Positions 40,201 through 55,200 of a DNA stretch of 64,000 nt are shown one piece after another (the first letter of the stretch is position 1; each line of letters opens with the position of its first letter). Position numbers and translations under genes: made by a program. Under the pieces are notes generated by a model. That model did not search any database, was not told the DNA's origin, and was given only the letters and a program-made list of their open reading frames with translations. Source of the DNA: Aphidius gifuensis (taxonomy: Eukaryota > Arthropoda > Insecta > Hymenoptera > Braconidae); the NCBI RefSeq assembly GCF_014905175.1, contig NC_057789.1, positions 27,772,555 to 27,836,554 of the forward strand, written 5' to 3'.

Positions 40201-43200
40201 TATTACCATTTTTTTTTTCTTCCTCACTCAAATGTGTAGTATTTAATTCTAAATTTCATTTGAAAAATAAAGAAATCTCATAGATCATTTCATTGTAAAT
40301 TAATTTATTGTCATTATTTTATTTCGACTATAAATTTAACAATAAAAAAAAATAAATAAAGAATACAAAAATACCAATAAAATATTGCAAGAAAATTTTT
40401 TCATTCTTTTGTTAATAAAAATAAAAGTTCTCAATTACAATCGTGAACATTTTACAATATCGACAAATATTATTTCAGTTCTTTTGAAACATATTGATAT
40501 GACGAAATTTTTTTTTATTTTTTCTTTCTCAATTGTAAATAAAATTGCATTGTATGAAATGAAATTCGATAAAACAAAAATATGTTTTTCATATTTATTC
40601 TCGAGTTTTTTATAAATAATATATATATATTTCTATATGCATAGAAATGAATTAAAAATATTGATTTATTTATAAAGAAAAATTAAAAAAATAAAATATA
40701 CAAATTTGATATTATATTTTTATCTAAAAATTATTGACCTAAAAATTTTTACACATGGAATTTTTAATTTTTATTTTCTGCTATTAAATTTATTATCATC
40801 AAAATAAATATATATTTGTTGATATCTGCATAAAAATGTCGAGAATAAAATAAAAAAGTTTCGCTATCACTGAATTCCCTAAAGAGAATGACGAGGTAGA
40901 GTACACGTGTTGTTAGCGATATACAGATACTTGTTTTATTTATTTTTTATTTATCATTTTGCCCTAGGTCATTATTATTATTAGCCAAAAGGGATAAACT
41001 CTTTACCTATACTCGTAAATTCGTTATCCATAAGGAAATCTAAATATTCAACTCTGCAATGAAGTAAATAAATATATTGCAAAAATTATATTCTACCCAC
41101 TTTTTTCCTCAACGGATCTTCTGATCATCCTTCGTGAATATACACTATCGAGTAGTTTTTTTTTTTTTATTTATTTTTTTCTTTATTTGACGCCTTTGCC
41201 AGCCTTCAATAACGGAACGTTGATTCTCAACCAATACAATAACTTAGTTTATTCACACAAAAAACGAACGAGTTTTTTAACATCATTAAAAATATGAATG
41301 AAAAAAAAAATTATTGCGTGAGTGGCTCCTAGAATTTCTTGGCACTTACTCATCTTAATTTTTAACAGTACTAAATGTATTCATAAAAATAAAAAAATAA
41401 TATTATTTTTATTATTAAATTTTTTTAAAATACAAATATTAAAAAAATATCACGTAAAAAATTGAAAAAAATTTTCTCAATTTTATCTTATTTATTATTT
41501 TTGATGAAAATGGAATACAAATATTTTTAACGCACGTAAAAACATCAATTGATGAGGTTGCCTTTTGTTGTTATTATTTTTTATATTTTTTTTGTCAAGT
41601 TAGTTGGGTGTCAGCCAATAAAAAAGTCACGTGCATGATAATAATAAGCTTGTTACATAATGTCCAATACAGAATAAATGACATATTATAAAATACAAAA
41701 ATTATATATATTTTTCAGTAAAATACACACGTATCAAATTTAAAAAAATAAAATTATTCGTTAAATCATACTCATATTTATTTGCCAAGAACATAAACTA
41801 TAAAAAAAAAAAAAAACTACAATAAACCTGTGGTGGTATCATGAAGAATTTAGCGATACGCTAGACTGACCATATGACCCGTTGCATTGGTTTATCACTA
41901 TATAACATAATAGCACAAACTTCCGCAATTGCTTGAGGCTTTTGTTTCATTTAAGATGCAACGGTGTCTTACACGAAGAATCTCTAAATCATCGATAAAC
42001 ATATTTTCCATCATCATTAAAATAAAATAACCGTGTTAATAATTTTTTTTTCATTTTTTTCTTTCCCTATAGTTATATTATTACCCTATACTTTTGATTT
42101 AATAATTATCATTATAATAATTTTATCAAATAAATTTATCACTATATAAACGTTTATAAAAATAATTTTATTTAAATATTAATTTTGTGTAATAAATAAA
42201 AGTTTTTATGTATAATATTAATTTAAAAGAAAAAAAAACGAAAGGATTTTTCTTGAAGCAATAAGAGAGAGAATTTAATCAGTCAGTGGAACCTGCGAAA
42301 GTGGTCAGACGCGAGTGCCCACTTGTTAAATACACTCTCTTGTTACAAATGTGTTTGTCCGATCTGACATTTGTCTGTGTTTGTAATATGCTTCTTTTTT
42401 TGTGTGGATATATATGTTGCGTCATTTGAAAGACACGGGAACCTGCAATTCTCTTCAACGACGCATGCATGATCCAGGTGACCGACCTACTTTTCATTTG
42501 TTTTTTTTTTCCATTTCGTCCAATGTATATTTTTTCTACATCTTTTCCATGTGCCTGGTTCACATTTATATCCCACGGCTCTCAATACACTTTTATATGC
42601 CTTACATATATATTATTTTTTCTTTTTTTATTTCGCATCTTTTTGAAATTTCTTTTTTTTACAAAAGTGCGCATGCTCGAATGACCCGACACCGGACTCT
42701 GAACATTAATCTTATTTTTGTCTTTTATTTATTTTTTTTCTTATATTTATTTTTGTTTGTTTGTTTGTTTTTTTTTTTTTTTCTTTTTATTCAAGTTTAT
42801 TTGTTGGATTTTTATTCTTGTTCGCTCTAAAAGTTTTTTTAAAAAACTTTTCATCCCCGCAAATATCATGTGTTTAATTTTATTGGTTTGTCTTTTTTAC
42901 AAAAATATTTCTTTAAAAACATATCCATCAATTATATTTGAGAATGAATTTTTTTTCACGTTGATATATATCTGGATAAAATCAGTTTGTTGTTCAACAC
43001 CTGTAAGACAAGCCAGTGGCTGACCGCACATTGACTTAATTCACTTATAAAAAAAAAAAATAATAATAATTTAACTTTCACGATTATATAGCTTCAACAC
43101 ATATTAAACAATTTCAACACAACAGCAACAGTGTCCATTCTGTCTATTTTTTATATATATTTTGCACATGTGAAAAATTCAAAATGTCATGTTTTCATGT

Positions 43201-46200
43201 ATGTTATCCACATTAACCGCAACAACGTACATCTTTTCCAACATTTTCTTGTTCTTGTCTATGCCAATATAAATGCGGTAACATGAAAAACAACAAGTAC
43301 ATGCGTATATAAAATGCATATGTATATTGAACAAGTCAACACATATACACCACAAGATGTGGGCGTTGTTTGTAGGTTGCTTGTGGATCTTATCGATATC
43401 TTTTGATCGCAATATACTCCGCTGCCGATTTCACGATTGGCTCTTGTTGACCATACACACGCATTCACGCATACAAAATAAAATTAAATAAATAAAAAAC
43501 AGATATTATATACTGTATATATAAATTTTTTTTTTAATATATACCTATTAAATATAGCCGCATTATAATGAGCAATAAATAATTGTTAATGTAATATATC
43601 CAAACCCTTTTTTTTTTTTATTTTTTAATCAAAAAATAAAAAGACACATTTTGTGTGTGACACCGGGGGGTTGTGAGCACGTAGTATAACAAGATATTCC
43701 AGGTGACAGTATAACTATCGATATGTGATTATGAATTGGTTTCTTAAATTCATTTTTTTTATTTTTGATATGCTTGAGAAGCTATTCCTCAGGGTTAATT
43801 TGATGTTTGAAAATTATTGCCGATCGCTATCAAATTAGAAACGATGTACCAATGACAATCCTGATGTAATGTGATTAAACATGGCTTATAAATGTACCAG
43901 AGGCCAGTTGGAACAGTGTCGATAGCAATTCAATACAATAAATCATAGATTATATTATGCCTTAAATCATGTGACTATAATCATCTTATTAACTATCATT
44001 TATTATATTTATTATTAAAAGTATTTATAATTTTTTTTTTTAAATTAATATTATTTAATTAATTTTATTTGCAGTCAAAATAATATTAACTTAAACAGTA
44101 AAATATTATTTTGACTTGAAATAAATACAGGTGTACATTGTACGCAAGTTCAAGTTTATATATTATTTATAAAATATGTACATAAAATTAAATTTATGTA
44201 TTTTACGCAAATATAAACTCAGTATAAACTCAGTAAAATAAAATAAAAATCTATACAATGTCAAGTTGAGAATAAATAAATATATACACATTTACATCAA
44301 CATAATATCAATGGCGCCTCTTAGTTTTTTTTTTTTATTTTTAATTTTTGTTTTCTCTTTCAATTACTCGGTTGGTCACGCTTAAACTATAAAACAGCAT
44401 ATTGCACTTGCCTTAGTGCGATGCACTGTACACACAATGGTCAATGTTGCATAATTGTGTGTACCGGACGCTGTGTTGTGACTAGTCTGTCGTTCACGTT
44501 TGTGGGAAAAAAACCGTAATGTATAACAACATATACTGAGACCAGGCCATACGTCTCTCTCTATATGTGACCTGTCCGTTAGTCAGCATAGACAATATCA
44601 TACCGTTAATTGATAAATATAAGCCAGACATTTATAATAATTATTTAAAAGTGAAATATAAATATATATTTTTATTGCGATTAAACTGAGCCAACTATTA
44701 AATCAAAATTTAAACACGTAGTTTATATATTACACTCTAAAAAAAAAAATCCTTGGTTTTCTTGGATGTTTTTTGTTGTCATTTTTTTTTTTTAAGTTAT
44801 ATGTACAAAGAAAAATATGTAATATAGACCAAGTATATAGATCTTTTTTGTTTGTTTTTTTTTTTATATTCCATTATCACAATAATTTTTCCCAGACATG
44901 TAATCCAGCTACTGTTATTTTATTTCTTAAGCACTCTAAACAATCTGGATGAAATAAAAAAGCAAAAAAAAAAAATTTATTTAGGTAAAAATAAAATATA
45001 AAAATATATTTATATCTCGAGAATCCCTCCTCTCCCTCCACCTACATATTTGCTTCCGACTTAGATAACAAACATTGGTGTACTCGCAAAAGACGTGAAC
45101 ATATTTTCAAGATTAATAATACAGATTGTATATAAAAGTAATTTGCTATTGTGGTTTTGACTTTTGTATAAATAAATAATATAAATTTATATTGTTGTAT
45201 ATATTTCAACGAGAATCACATAATATACTTGAGTGATAAAAACACTTGAAATATATTTTTTTTCATCGTTCATCTATGTGACAGGAAGTTTGGAAAAATA
45301 TTTCAAATTAATAAATAAACTTTGCGGAAAAATTCTACATTTTAGCATTTATTTTTCTCATTAAAAGTTCATTGTTGTATTAAATTTATCTTGATCAGAT
45401 TATTTTTATCATATGATTTTTAATGGTGAATATTATTGCATGCACTAAAATTTTTTTTTTATTTAAAAATAATATATTGAATAAATAAATATAAATTGTA
45501 ATTTTAAAGAAGTTACTTATTTAAAGATAAATTACGTAAGCTTTTAAATGTTGAGAATATTTACTTTTCAAGATTTGATATGTTGATATATTATGTACTC
45601 AATGAACAAGGGTCATTATAAATATGGTAGCTTGATTTTACATACACGTATAAATATATTTCTATGATGTTTCGTAAAGCAATACTACTCGACACTAATA
45701 AATTCTTTTTGTTTTTTTTTTTATATTAGTATACTATATTGATGCACTGTATTATGAATGCATGTAGTTGAAAGTTAATACTTCAACGATTCTCAAGAAA
45801 TAGTTGCGTGAGTCCGATAAATCCATACCCACACAGTCGGATCTCTAATCCTCTTCAAGATCGTGCGAACATTCAGTGTCAAGATCACTTATTTTAAAAA
45901 TACACAGCGCATCGTGTATAATTTTTTTCATAATCATGTATTTTTTATTCAATATATAAATAAACAAAATACAATAATAAATAATAATAATAATAAACGA
46001 GTTATTATTTTTTCAAGGTTTTTTTTTTTTCATTATAAAAAGTTATTTGTAATTTTAAATTAGCAAATAATTTTTTATTTTTATTCAAACAAATTTTTAT
46101 GAAAATAAAAAATTGCCATTTATAGTAATATCAAGAAAAACTTTTAATTTGAAAATTAATAATAATAAATAAATTGAATAGAAATTTAAAAAAATAAAAA

Positions 46201-49200
46201 AAATTTATTTTATTTTTTCAATATTTTAAAATTATTAATAATAAAAATTAGTAAAACAATAGTGATTTATTTTATTTAATAGAAATTTGACAGCATGATA
46301 ATTTTGTAATTATTTAATGAACATTAAAAGTTTTAAGTAAATTTATATTACAAAATGACCAAGTATGGAATTAGTTAGAAAGTTATGTGAACATTTGACT
46401 TTTTATAGGCCATTTCTCCCAAGGCGTGTCTAGGTGTATATATATAGGGGTCACATGGGGTCACAATAAATGTATAAAAAAATAATTTTCACCCGTTAGG
46501 TGCACCCACAGTCTGATCGGCACAGATCACTTTGTTGTAATATATATAGAGTATTGACTTTGGATTCATAAATGTATGTATATATTTTTTTTTTTTTATT
46601 ATCAATTTTATTACTTTTATACTCAAACCGCCCACCCGCGCAATGTACATATACTTTTATCCTAACTTGAACATGGCATCAAGTTGAAGAAAAAAATAAT
46701 TTATATATTATAAGTGCAGTTGAGAATTGTTTCCCTTCGTGACGCCGGGAGCACTGAGACTTTCATCTGTGACTGGCATGACCCGTTTTTTTTTTTTTTC
46801 CATTTATTTAAATGTTTATTTTTATATCAACATTTGATTTTGCTGCTTGGCACGCGACATGTCATTCAACATTTTCATGAACTTTTAATTTTTTTAACAA
46901 ATATACATTTCATTTTAAAACAAATATATATTTCAATTTCTTAATTTCAATTTTATTTTTTTTTTTTCATCTGATATATGTCAATGAATAAATATTTAAA
47001 TAAATTTTTTTTTTTATACAACGAACATCTGTCATTATATCTAAAATTATAAAATATATTAATATTTATATTTTTAATATGAAAGTTTCAAGTTGCTTAA
47101 CAATTTAAAAATACTTTTCACCTTATTTCAATATGCAACGATATTTTTTTTTCTTTTTTTATTATCATTTTAATATTTCATTGAAATAAAAAAAAAAAAA
47201 AAAGACCTCGAGTATTTAAATAGTTATCTATACGAACTCGTCCTATTTATTTTAAATATCACCTTGATGCAAATATATAAAAAAATAAAATAGTCAAGAG
47301 CCAATGATAAAAATCGGTAAAAATTAGATATCGATTAACGATCAACTTGTAGTGTATATATAAAAATTTACGACAAGTGTGTCTCCACGATAAATAACGA
47401 TGAGTCTAGTGGTATGCACCTGGGTTGTGTCGTCTTGTCTTGTTTAAATTGGAATTGCAATAAATTCTTCAGTTCATGTCGAAGAACAGGAGCAAACACA
47501 GAGCTCAAGCAAACGATTTTATTAAATTCACGTCCGGTCTGTGTATATGATTTTTTTTTCAAGCTGTTATTTATCGTTTGTTTATATATTTTTTTTAATT
47601 TGTGACACTGTATATAATGACTTTATATATTTAAAAATTAGATGAATAATTATATCACAATATTCAATGGCAATGTAGGCTCGAAACTTGAACAAAAATG
47701 TTCGAACACATACAACAATTATCAAACAGATAAAACTAATTTAGATTTTTTTTTTATTGCATTAAAAATAAACAATGAATATGACTAATATAATTATAAT
47801 TAAATTTTATTTAAAAAAAATATATATTAGCAATTTAAATACGATTTAATTTAGTTGGAGTAGTTTTTATTTTCATTTTATTTTTGTATTCGTTAGAACT
47901 TTTTTTTTTTGTTATTGAATACAATGAATATTTTAATATTAATTATTATTTGTTTTTGTGTATTTAATATTTAACATTCACCTATACTGTATGGCCCCAT
48001 CGCAGTAAAATAATTTCACTATAGTACTCACAATCTGTATGGAAAAAATTACATGAAATTTATACAAATTTATAATCAAATAAATGAACAATAATGATTT
48101 TTATTAAAAAATTGAAACTTACAGTTAAAATGAAGCGACGTGTTATTGAAAAAAAGCTCATTCCTGTGAGTGCAATTTCATCATTTGACATTTGCCATTG
48201 TAGTCGTTGTGTCTGTAGAAAATTACAAATATTGCATTGTTTAATAAAAAATTAATATCAAAGATAATATTCTTAGAAAAATAAGTACAAACGTCAATGG
48301 TAAATTTTGACATATCACATTGATAAATCAGTGGAAGAATAACTTTACTATGATCATGAATTCGAGCAATTGATATCATAACTGCAAACATCTTTACAAA
48401 CGCAAAAAATAATGAAAATAGTGGATGAAGAGTCATAAAATCGTCATAGTGTCTAAAATAATGTAAAAAGTAATTAACCAATTATTAAGTAATCATCCAA
48501 GTCCATTCAAACAAAATTTACACACGAAATTATAACTTACAGTAGATTATGTATCATAAGACAAATATAAAAATAATGATGTACACATGATATAAATATA
48601 AGTGGAGAAATTATATTGTCTATTAGTTTTACTAATTTACTCAAAATAATGTAACTGATTCTGAGTTGTTTCCAACAGTTTTCATAGTTGTTAGATTTAA
48701 TCAAATTTGTTGCTATTTTATTCAAAAATTTATATCTTTCTGCTAGCCCAATTGAAACCTAAAATAATTTGAACTTTTGAATTAACTTGAAAATTTATTT
48801 AATAATTTATTTAATGATTATATAAATTTACAAACCAAAATAATAAATAGATCAGAAAAATTACTGATAAATAAATTATATATGTATGAGAAAAATATAA
48901 TTTTATCTCCAAATTTATATATAACTGTCAACACAAAATACAAATATTAATTTGAAATAGAATTGTCAGATTTTTGTCACATTTATTACGATTAAGTCTT
49001 ACGTTTTTCAATGATATAAACATCATTTTTTGTGGTATTTCCAATTGGAAATGATTCTCCAAATAAATTACAAGCATTCGGTTTAATCTGTATATTCAGT
49101 ACCCACAAAATATTCACAGTTTGTTTGACAATACTCATGAACAGCATGATAGATGAAACTGTATTTATTTTCCACCAAGTTCTAGGATAACTTTTATAAA

Positions 49201-52200
49201 ACCTAAAATAAAATTTGAAAATAATATTAAACTATAATGATTTTTAATATTCAAATAAATTTTATTATTTACTCATTAAATATAATTTCCATTTTTGACC
49301 ATTCTCGGTGAACCTCACTCCACTTTTTTGGCAATAAATAAAAAAATAAAAAATGAAAAATCGTGATTCCACTGTATATTGTTAATAAAGATTCACCAGC
49401 TATTCCTCCTATAATTTTACACAATTTATACAGTAATAAATATGTCATTTTAAAAAATTATCAGATGAAAAATTTAAATTTTATTTATACCTCTTGGTTT
49501 GTACATGCAATTTTTAATTTTAATTACACTCATTATCAGAGCAATACAATTTTTGATAAATGAAATGCACAAAATCATTAAAACTATAATACCATAGAGT
49601 AATTTAAATAATTTAAATTTAAATATTTCTGTGCTTTTATTATCAATTCCTGATAACGGAAAAATTCCAAATAATTGAATAAATTTTATAGTTGGCTTCA
49701 TTGAATTGTGAAAACTTTCTGAATCCTGTTATATTTTTTTTATTATCAATTCTTATAAAATTATTTTAAAAATTAAAATAATACTCACTCTTGCTTTTGA
49801 ATTCAATTCTTCATTGGTTATAGAAAATATTTGAAAATTATTATTCGATGTTTTTGTTTTTTTTCGACTTGAAGGTTCAAAAGAAATATCAGCAATTTTA
49901 TTTTTTTTCAAATTAGTTGATTTGTTCAGACCGATAGTAAAATCAATAGTCACTGAATTGTCAGAATACATTTTAAAAAAGAATAATTTTTTCAGACTTC
50001 AATGAATGTTGATTCTATAAAAATAAAATCAAAATGAGTATGAACTAACTCATATAACCAACCGGAACCTAAACTCAACGAGTTCATAAATTCATTACTA
50101 ATATTTATTGATCAAATCTGTGACATTTATTTGTCACACAAAAATTGATTTAAATATTGAAAATATATACCATGAAAATTAATAATAAATCAAGAATTGA
50201 TATATAAATTTATAAATAATTATTATCATTATTATAACATTTTTATCTGAGACATATCATAAATATATATTTACTTATATGAGTTGAAGATTTTATTTTT
50301 TCTTTCATATTAATATATGAACGAAAAAAATATATATATTCCATTAATAAATTATATCTTAATTGAGAAATTTGAGCAAAAGAAATACTTGAAAAAAATA
50401 TTATAAAAAATAGCAGAGGGATATGTTTAGACTGTGCGCGTACACGCGCATCTAAGGTGAGAAACCCTTTGTGGTTTAAGCGGCACACCGGAGATTCACC
50501 AGGTTGATAACATTGTTTTCTGTCATCCGGAAATTTTTATTCACCTTGAAGATTTTACTATTATTATTTTTATCATTATTATATGAATAAAATTATCACT
50601 GGAGTTTTTATATGAATAAATGACATCAAAACTTTTGCACTAGTGAATAATATTGCCTTTTTTTTTATTTCTTTTTTTTTTTCTCTTTAAAGTACTTGAA
50701 AGAGAATTACTTTGAAAATATATATTTATGGTCAGCCTCACTATAGCCAATGTTTTTATCAAGCTCAATTTTGAATGACCCAAAAAAAAAAATAAATAAA
50801 AATGAGCAAATGGGAAATCCCCTGCGGGGCTGGTCTTGTGGTTTTTTTAAATTACAACAATACTGTTTCGATGAAAACAAGAAAAACTTTCTTTTTCGGT
50901 AACTTTACAATACAATAAAAATTCTCATGAGTTTTGTCATCGAGACTGTTTTACTAGAGAGTATATATAAAATAAAAAATTGAAGAAAAAAAAAAAGAAA
51001 CTTGTTCTAATTTTAAACTTAGAAACAACAAAAAGATGGCCTGATACTTAAATTATTATTCTCAAAGTTTAAATAAACACATTATTGAATTTGAGAAAAA
51101 AAAAAAACATATGAATTGCTAATTCAGAAACGTCATAAATTATGCAACATTCTTTCAAAGTTTTTTATATATTTTTTATAAGTTATATAAATGAAAAAAA
51201 AATAAATAAATTATTTAAATTGTCAAAAAAGTAAATTCCAATTCAATATTAAATTACTCATTAGAGAAAATGTATTTTAAAATTGAAAATATATTTTTAT
51301 CAATAAATTGATTACTTTTAATAAAATACATAGAAAAAAAATAATCGAGACATGTAATTTTCACGTTTAAAATTAAAACTGTTTCTTGTCATACTGCAGT
51401 TGACAGGGTTTTTATTTTTTTCAATTAAGACTTTTCAAATTTTAATAAGACTTAATTACCTATCAAAAACATCTTCATAAATAAATACCAATATATAATT
51501 TTAATTGGTTGATCAATGATATTAAAAAATAAAAATAGAAACAATTTTTAAAAAATGAACTGTATAAATAGTTTAACAGATTATTAATTAAAATTCAATT
51601 GTGATCGTGGTAAACCCTCTGCTTTGATCTGACGCAGTACTGGCAATCTGGCATTGACGAACCCGCCATTATTTTTTCATAAAAAAAAAAGTAAATAATA
51701 ATTTTACGCTATATTAATTAAGTAAATTAATTGACTATATATAACTGTTACGTATGATTCATTTGAATTTAATATAAAAATTAAATATTGCGATGAAATT
51801 GTCATTTAACCGAGTGAACAAACGAAGCTTATTCAAGTGTAACTAATATAACAATATTATACAATTCATTTGTATTCTCAATTTGTATATTAATAAATTG
51901 TAATTAAATTTTTCTGACAAATAGAATTACGTAAATATTAAAATTAATATTGATGATAATATAACATAAATTAAATTCAAAATTTTTTATAATAAATAGG
52001 GAAAAACGTTGTGATTTGTTTCAATTGGTATTATTAAACTACAAAAATATGAAAAACATCTTCAACTGAAACAATTTATTTATAAATAAATTTATAAATC
52101 AAGCTAATGTTTGTTTTTTTTTTTCACAGGTTTCTTCGACTATTGGCTGGATATTTTTTTCTTCATTGTGTTTCATTCTGATACCTGAAAATGTCACTTC

Positions 52201-55200
52201 CAAACCAGGTAAATACAAATTCTATTTTCTCATAACTTTTTTTTTTTTATTAAATAAATCCAAGATTTAATAACAGATGACAAAAAAAAATCAATTGTTA
52301 TATGAAATATATTTTTCTTCCGATTGATTTTTTTTTATATTTACCACAACACAAAATATAAATAACTAAATAGATAAATAAATAAACAATCATAACATTC
52401 AAAAAAAAAAAAAAAAAAAAAAACAATAACAAAACTCAACTAAAAAATTATCATAAACAAATAAATTTTTTCTGTCAATATAATTTTATTCAATAAACTT
52501 GATAATTTTACACCCACTCGATAGATACTTAATGTCCATTGTGTATTTTGATTATACCTATAAAAAAAAAATAAAAAAATGAATAAGTAACCAATAGTCA
52601 AATAAAAATTAAAATAAATAAAATATATAGAATTATAAAAAATAAAACAAAAGGATGGATCAATTTTAATTTACAATTGACATGCAAAAAAAAATAAAAA
52701 AAAAAAAAGCATCAAGTGCAAATACATTGAGCCTATTACAAAAAAAAAAAAAAGATTAAAATTTATTTCTGTGCATACAATATATTTTGTATTAAGCTCG
52801 TAGATTGGTTTTCGCTATTGTCAGATTGGCACAAGGGATTTGTGATAGGATTGAGGCTAGATGTTGATATTAAACATAAACGCTCACCAGGTCACGGTGT
52901 TATATTCAAGTGATATCCTTATATACAACGCGTAATGTAACGAGAGTGCCCATTCTCCATTGGAACTTAACACGCCCCAGCTGATTTACTCTTTGCGCAA
53001 TTGCCCGATATTTATTCTGGGGCTTTACATGGGTTAGACAAGAAGTCTGACTGCGGTGAACACACAAAATCACCACATAAAATTGTTCCCTCTCTTCTTT
53101 TTCTTCTTCTTTATTTACTCTTTATGTATATATTACATGTGAATATATATATAATGTATAATGTTTTTGGCCTAAGGATATATCGTGAGAAATGTTTTTC
53201 ATTTTTACTGCTAAAATGCGTCCAAACCACATACAGAATTACTCGTCCTTATATCCACAAAAATATACTCATTCTGGTTAAACTAAAATAAAAAAAAATA
53301 GTAATACTATACAGGCACAAATATAATATGAGAATAGTTGTAGGTTTATTTTTTATTGTGGTTTTTTTTTTTTTTAACTTTTTTTTTCTTCATAATAAAC
53401 TTGATTATTAGAAAGAAAGTCAAATGGTTACCACTGCATCAAAGAATGCGGAAAAAAAATTTCTCTTTTAATTTAAAAAAGGAACTTGATTCAAGACGTG
53501 CACATCAAAAGTAAATTTTAAAATGTAATTTTTTAATTTTTTTTTTTTTTTTTTTTTCACTCTGTAAGTTTTAAATCAAAGGATAACTTTTGGTGATAAA
53601 AAAAAATTGCAACAAAAATACATGTGCATGGGGTGGAAAGTATGCAATCTTTTATAAAAAAAAAATAAATATATATATTAGACATTTCAAATAGACTATA
53701 AGTCAGATATATATATTTTATTTTTTTTTTTCATCTTTTGAAAAGTGTTAGCTTATTACATCGTAAAATTTTTATTACTTGTGTTAAAAGTATCGTGTTA
53801 TCGCGTGTGTAATTTTTTTTTTTCTCATATTGAATTGAAATGACTCATATAAAATAATATTTATATATTACACTAGTTTTACCGCTATAACGTCATGATG
53901 TAAGCGTATAAGTTAACAAAAAAAAAAAAGCATTTATAAAACGATATTTATGAATTTTTTTTTTTTTTTTTTTGAATTTCTAATTTATTTAAATGATTTC
54001 TAAAATTTTATTTTCATATTTTTTAAAATTTTATTTTTTATTTTTTAATAATAAAATTATTATTTATTATGATTTTTTTATTTATTTATAAATCAATGAT
54101 TAAATAGGTAGAAAAAATAAATAGAAGAGAAAATATTATTGATGCTGAAAAAATAAACGCCTCTGACTAGTTAAAAGGTTAAATTCTTGAGAATATATAT
54201 GTAGCCATATATTTATATATTTTTTTTTATAGACTACTAAAAATAATAACAAGTAAATTTACTCGTCATTTTATTCATTCTTATTTGACATTTTGAGTCA
54301 TATTTTTCATTACATATCTAATATCTCTCTGTCTCATTGTTCTATGGCTTGGATCGGGGTATAGCCAGTGGAACAGACGCCTATATTTTCCTAGTTTTCT
54401 AATTTAGTTATTTAACAACAAACGCAAAGCTGAAAAATTATGAAAATTTGTGAATATATAAAACAAAACCCCCTGAAATAAATATACAGTAGCAGTCTCT
54501 TATATTATAGCCGATTGAACGGACGCATATTTTTTTAGCTTGGATTTTATAGATTTTTGCATCATATATTTTTGTTAAATTTCATATAAAAATGTATTTT
54601 CCATTTCCAAATACTCTTCCATCAATACCATTCATACTGAGACTTCTTAATTCGGTAATATTTTTTAAAATTTATATTTTTATTATCAAAATAAATCAAA
54701 TAAAAAAATATCTATATTTCTAAATAAAAGCTTTTGACATGAATGATTGAATCATCGGATACGAAAAATTGTCAATTCATTTTTGTAAAAATGAAATTTA
54801 CATATACTTATTTGTGTTTATTGATATTTCGAGGAATTTTATATCCATCATAATTCTGAATGAAAATTCATCTCTATCAAAGCCATATAATATATTATAT
54901 TTTATCCCAATGAAAATTGAAAAATATATTAAATATTTTTTTATATAAAAAAATTGATGTTTAAATTTTGATTTGTTGTACGACCCAGTACAACAAAAAG
55001 ACAGCTTTCAAACAAACTATAAATTAAATAAATATCATGGGGCATATCTACAGGTGCATTGTATTTTATTATTCAATTTAAAAAAGTTCGCACCTTGTAT
55101 GTAATATATGACGACAAATAAATTTACTCTGATGTGGAATCACGACTGGATATTATGGTCAAAAAATATCATGAGTGTAAATTTCCCATTAAAATAAAAT

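Noticed and set aside
42402..43023. Long hydrophobic frames (up to 142 codons)
   Set aside because: They consist of phenylalanine, leucine and tyrosine runs coded by T-rich DNA; two overlapping frames look alike for the same reason.
50243..50488. Minus-strand frame with a signal-peptide-like run
   Set aside because: No homology, no splice support, and the rest is low-complexity; more likely the promoter region of the receptor gene.
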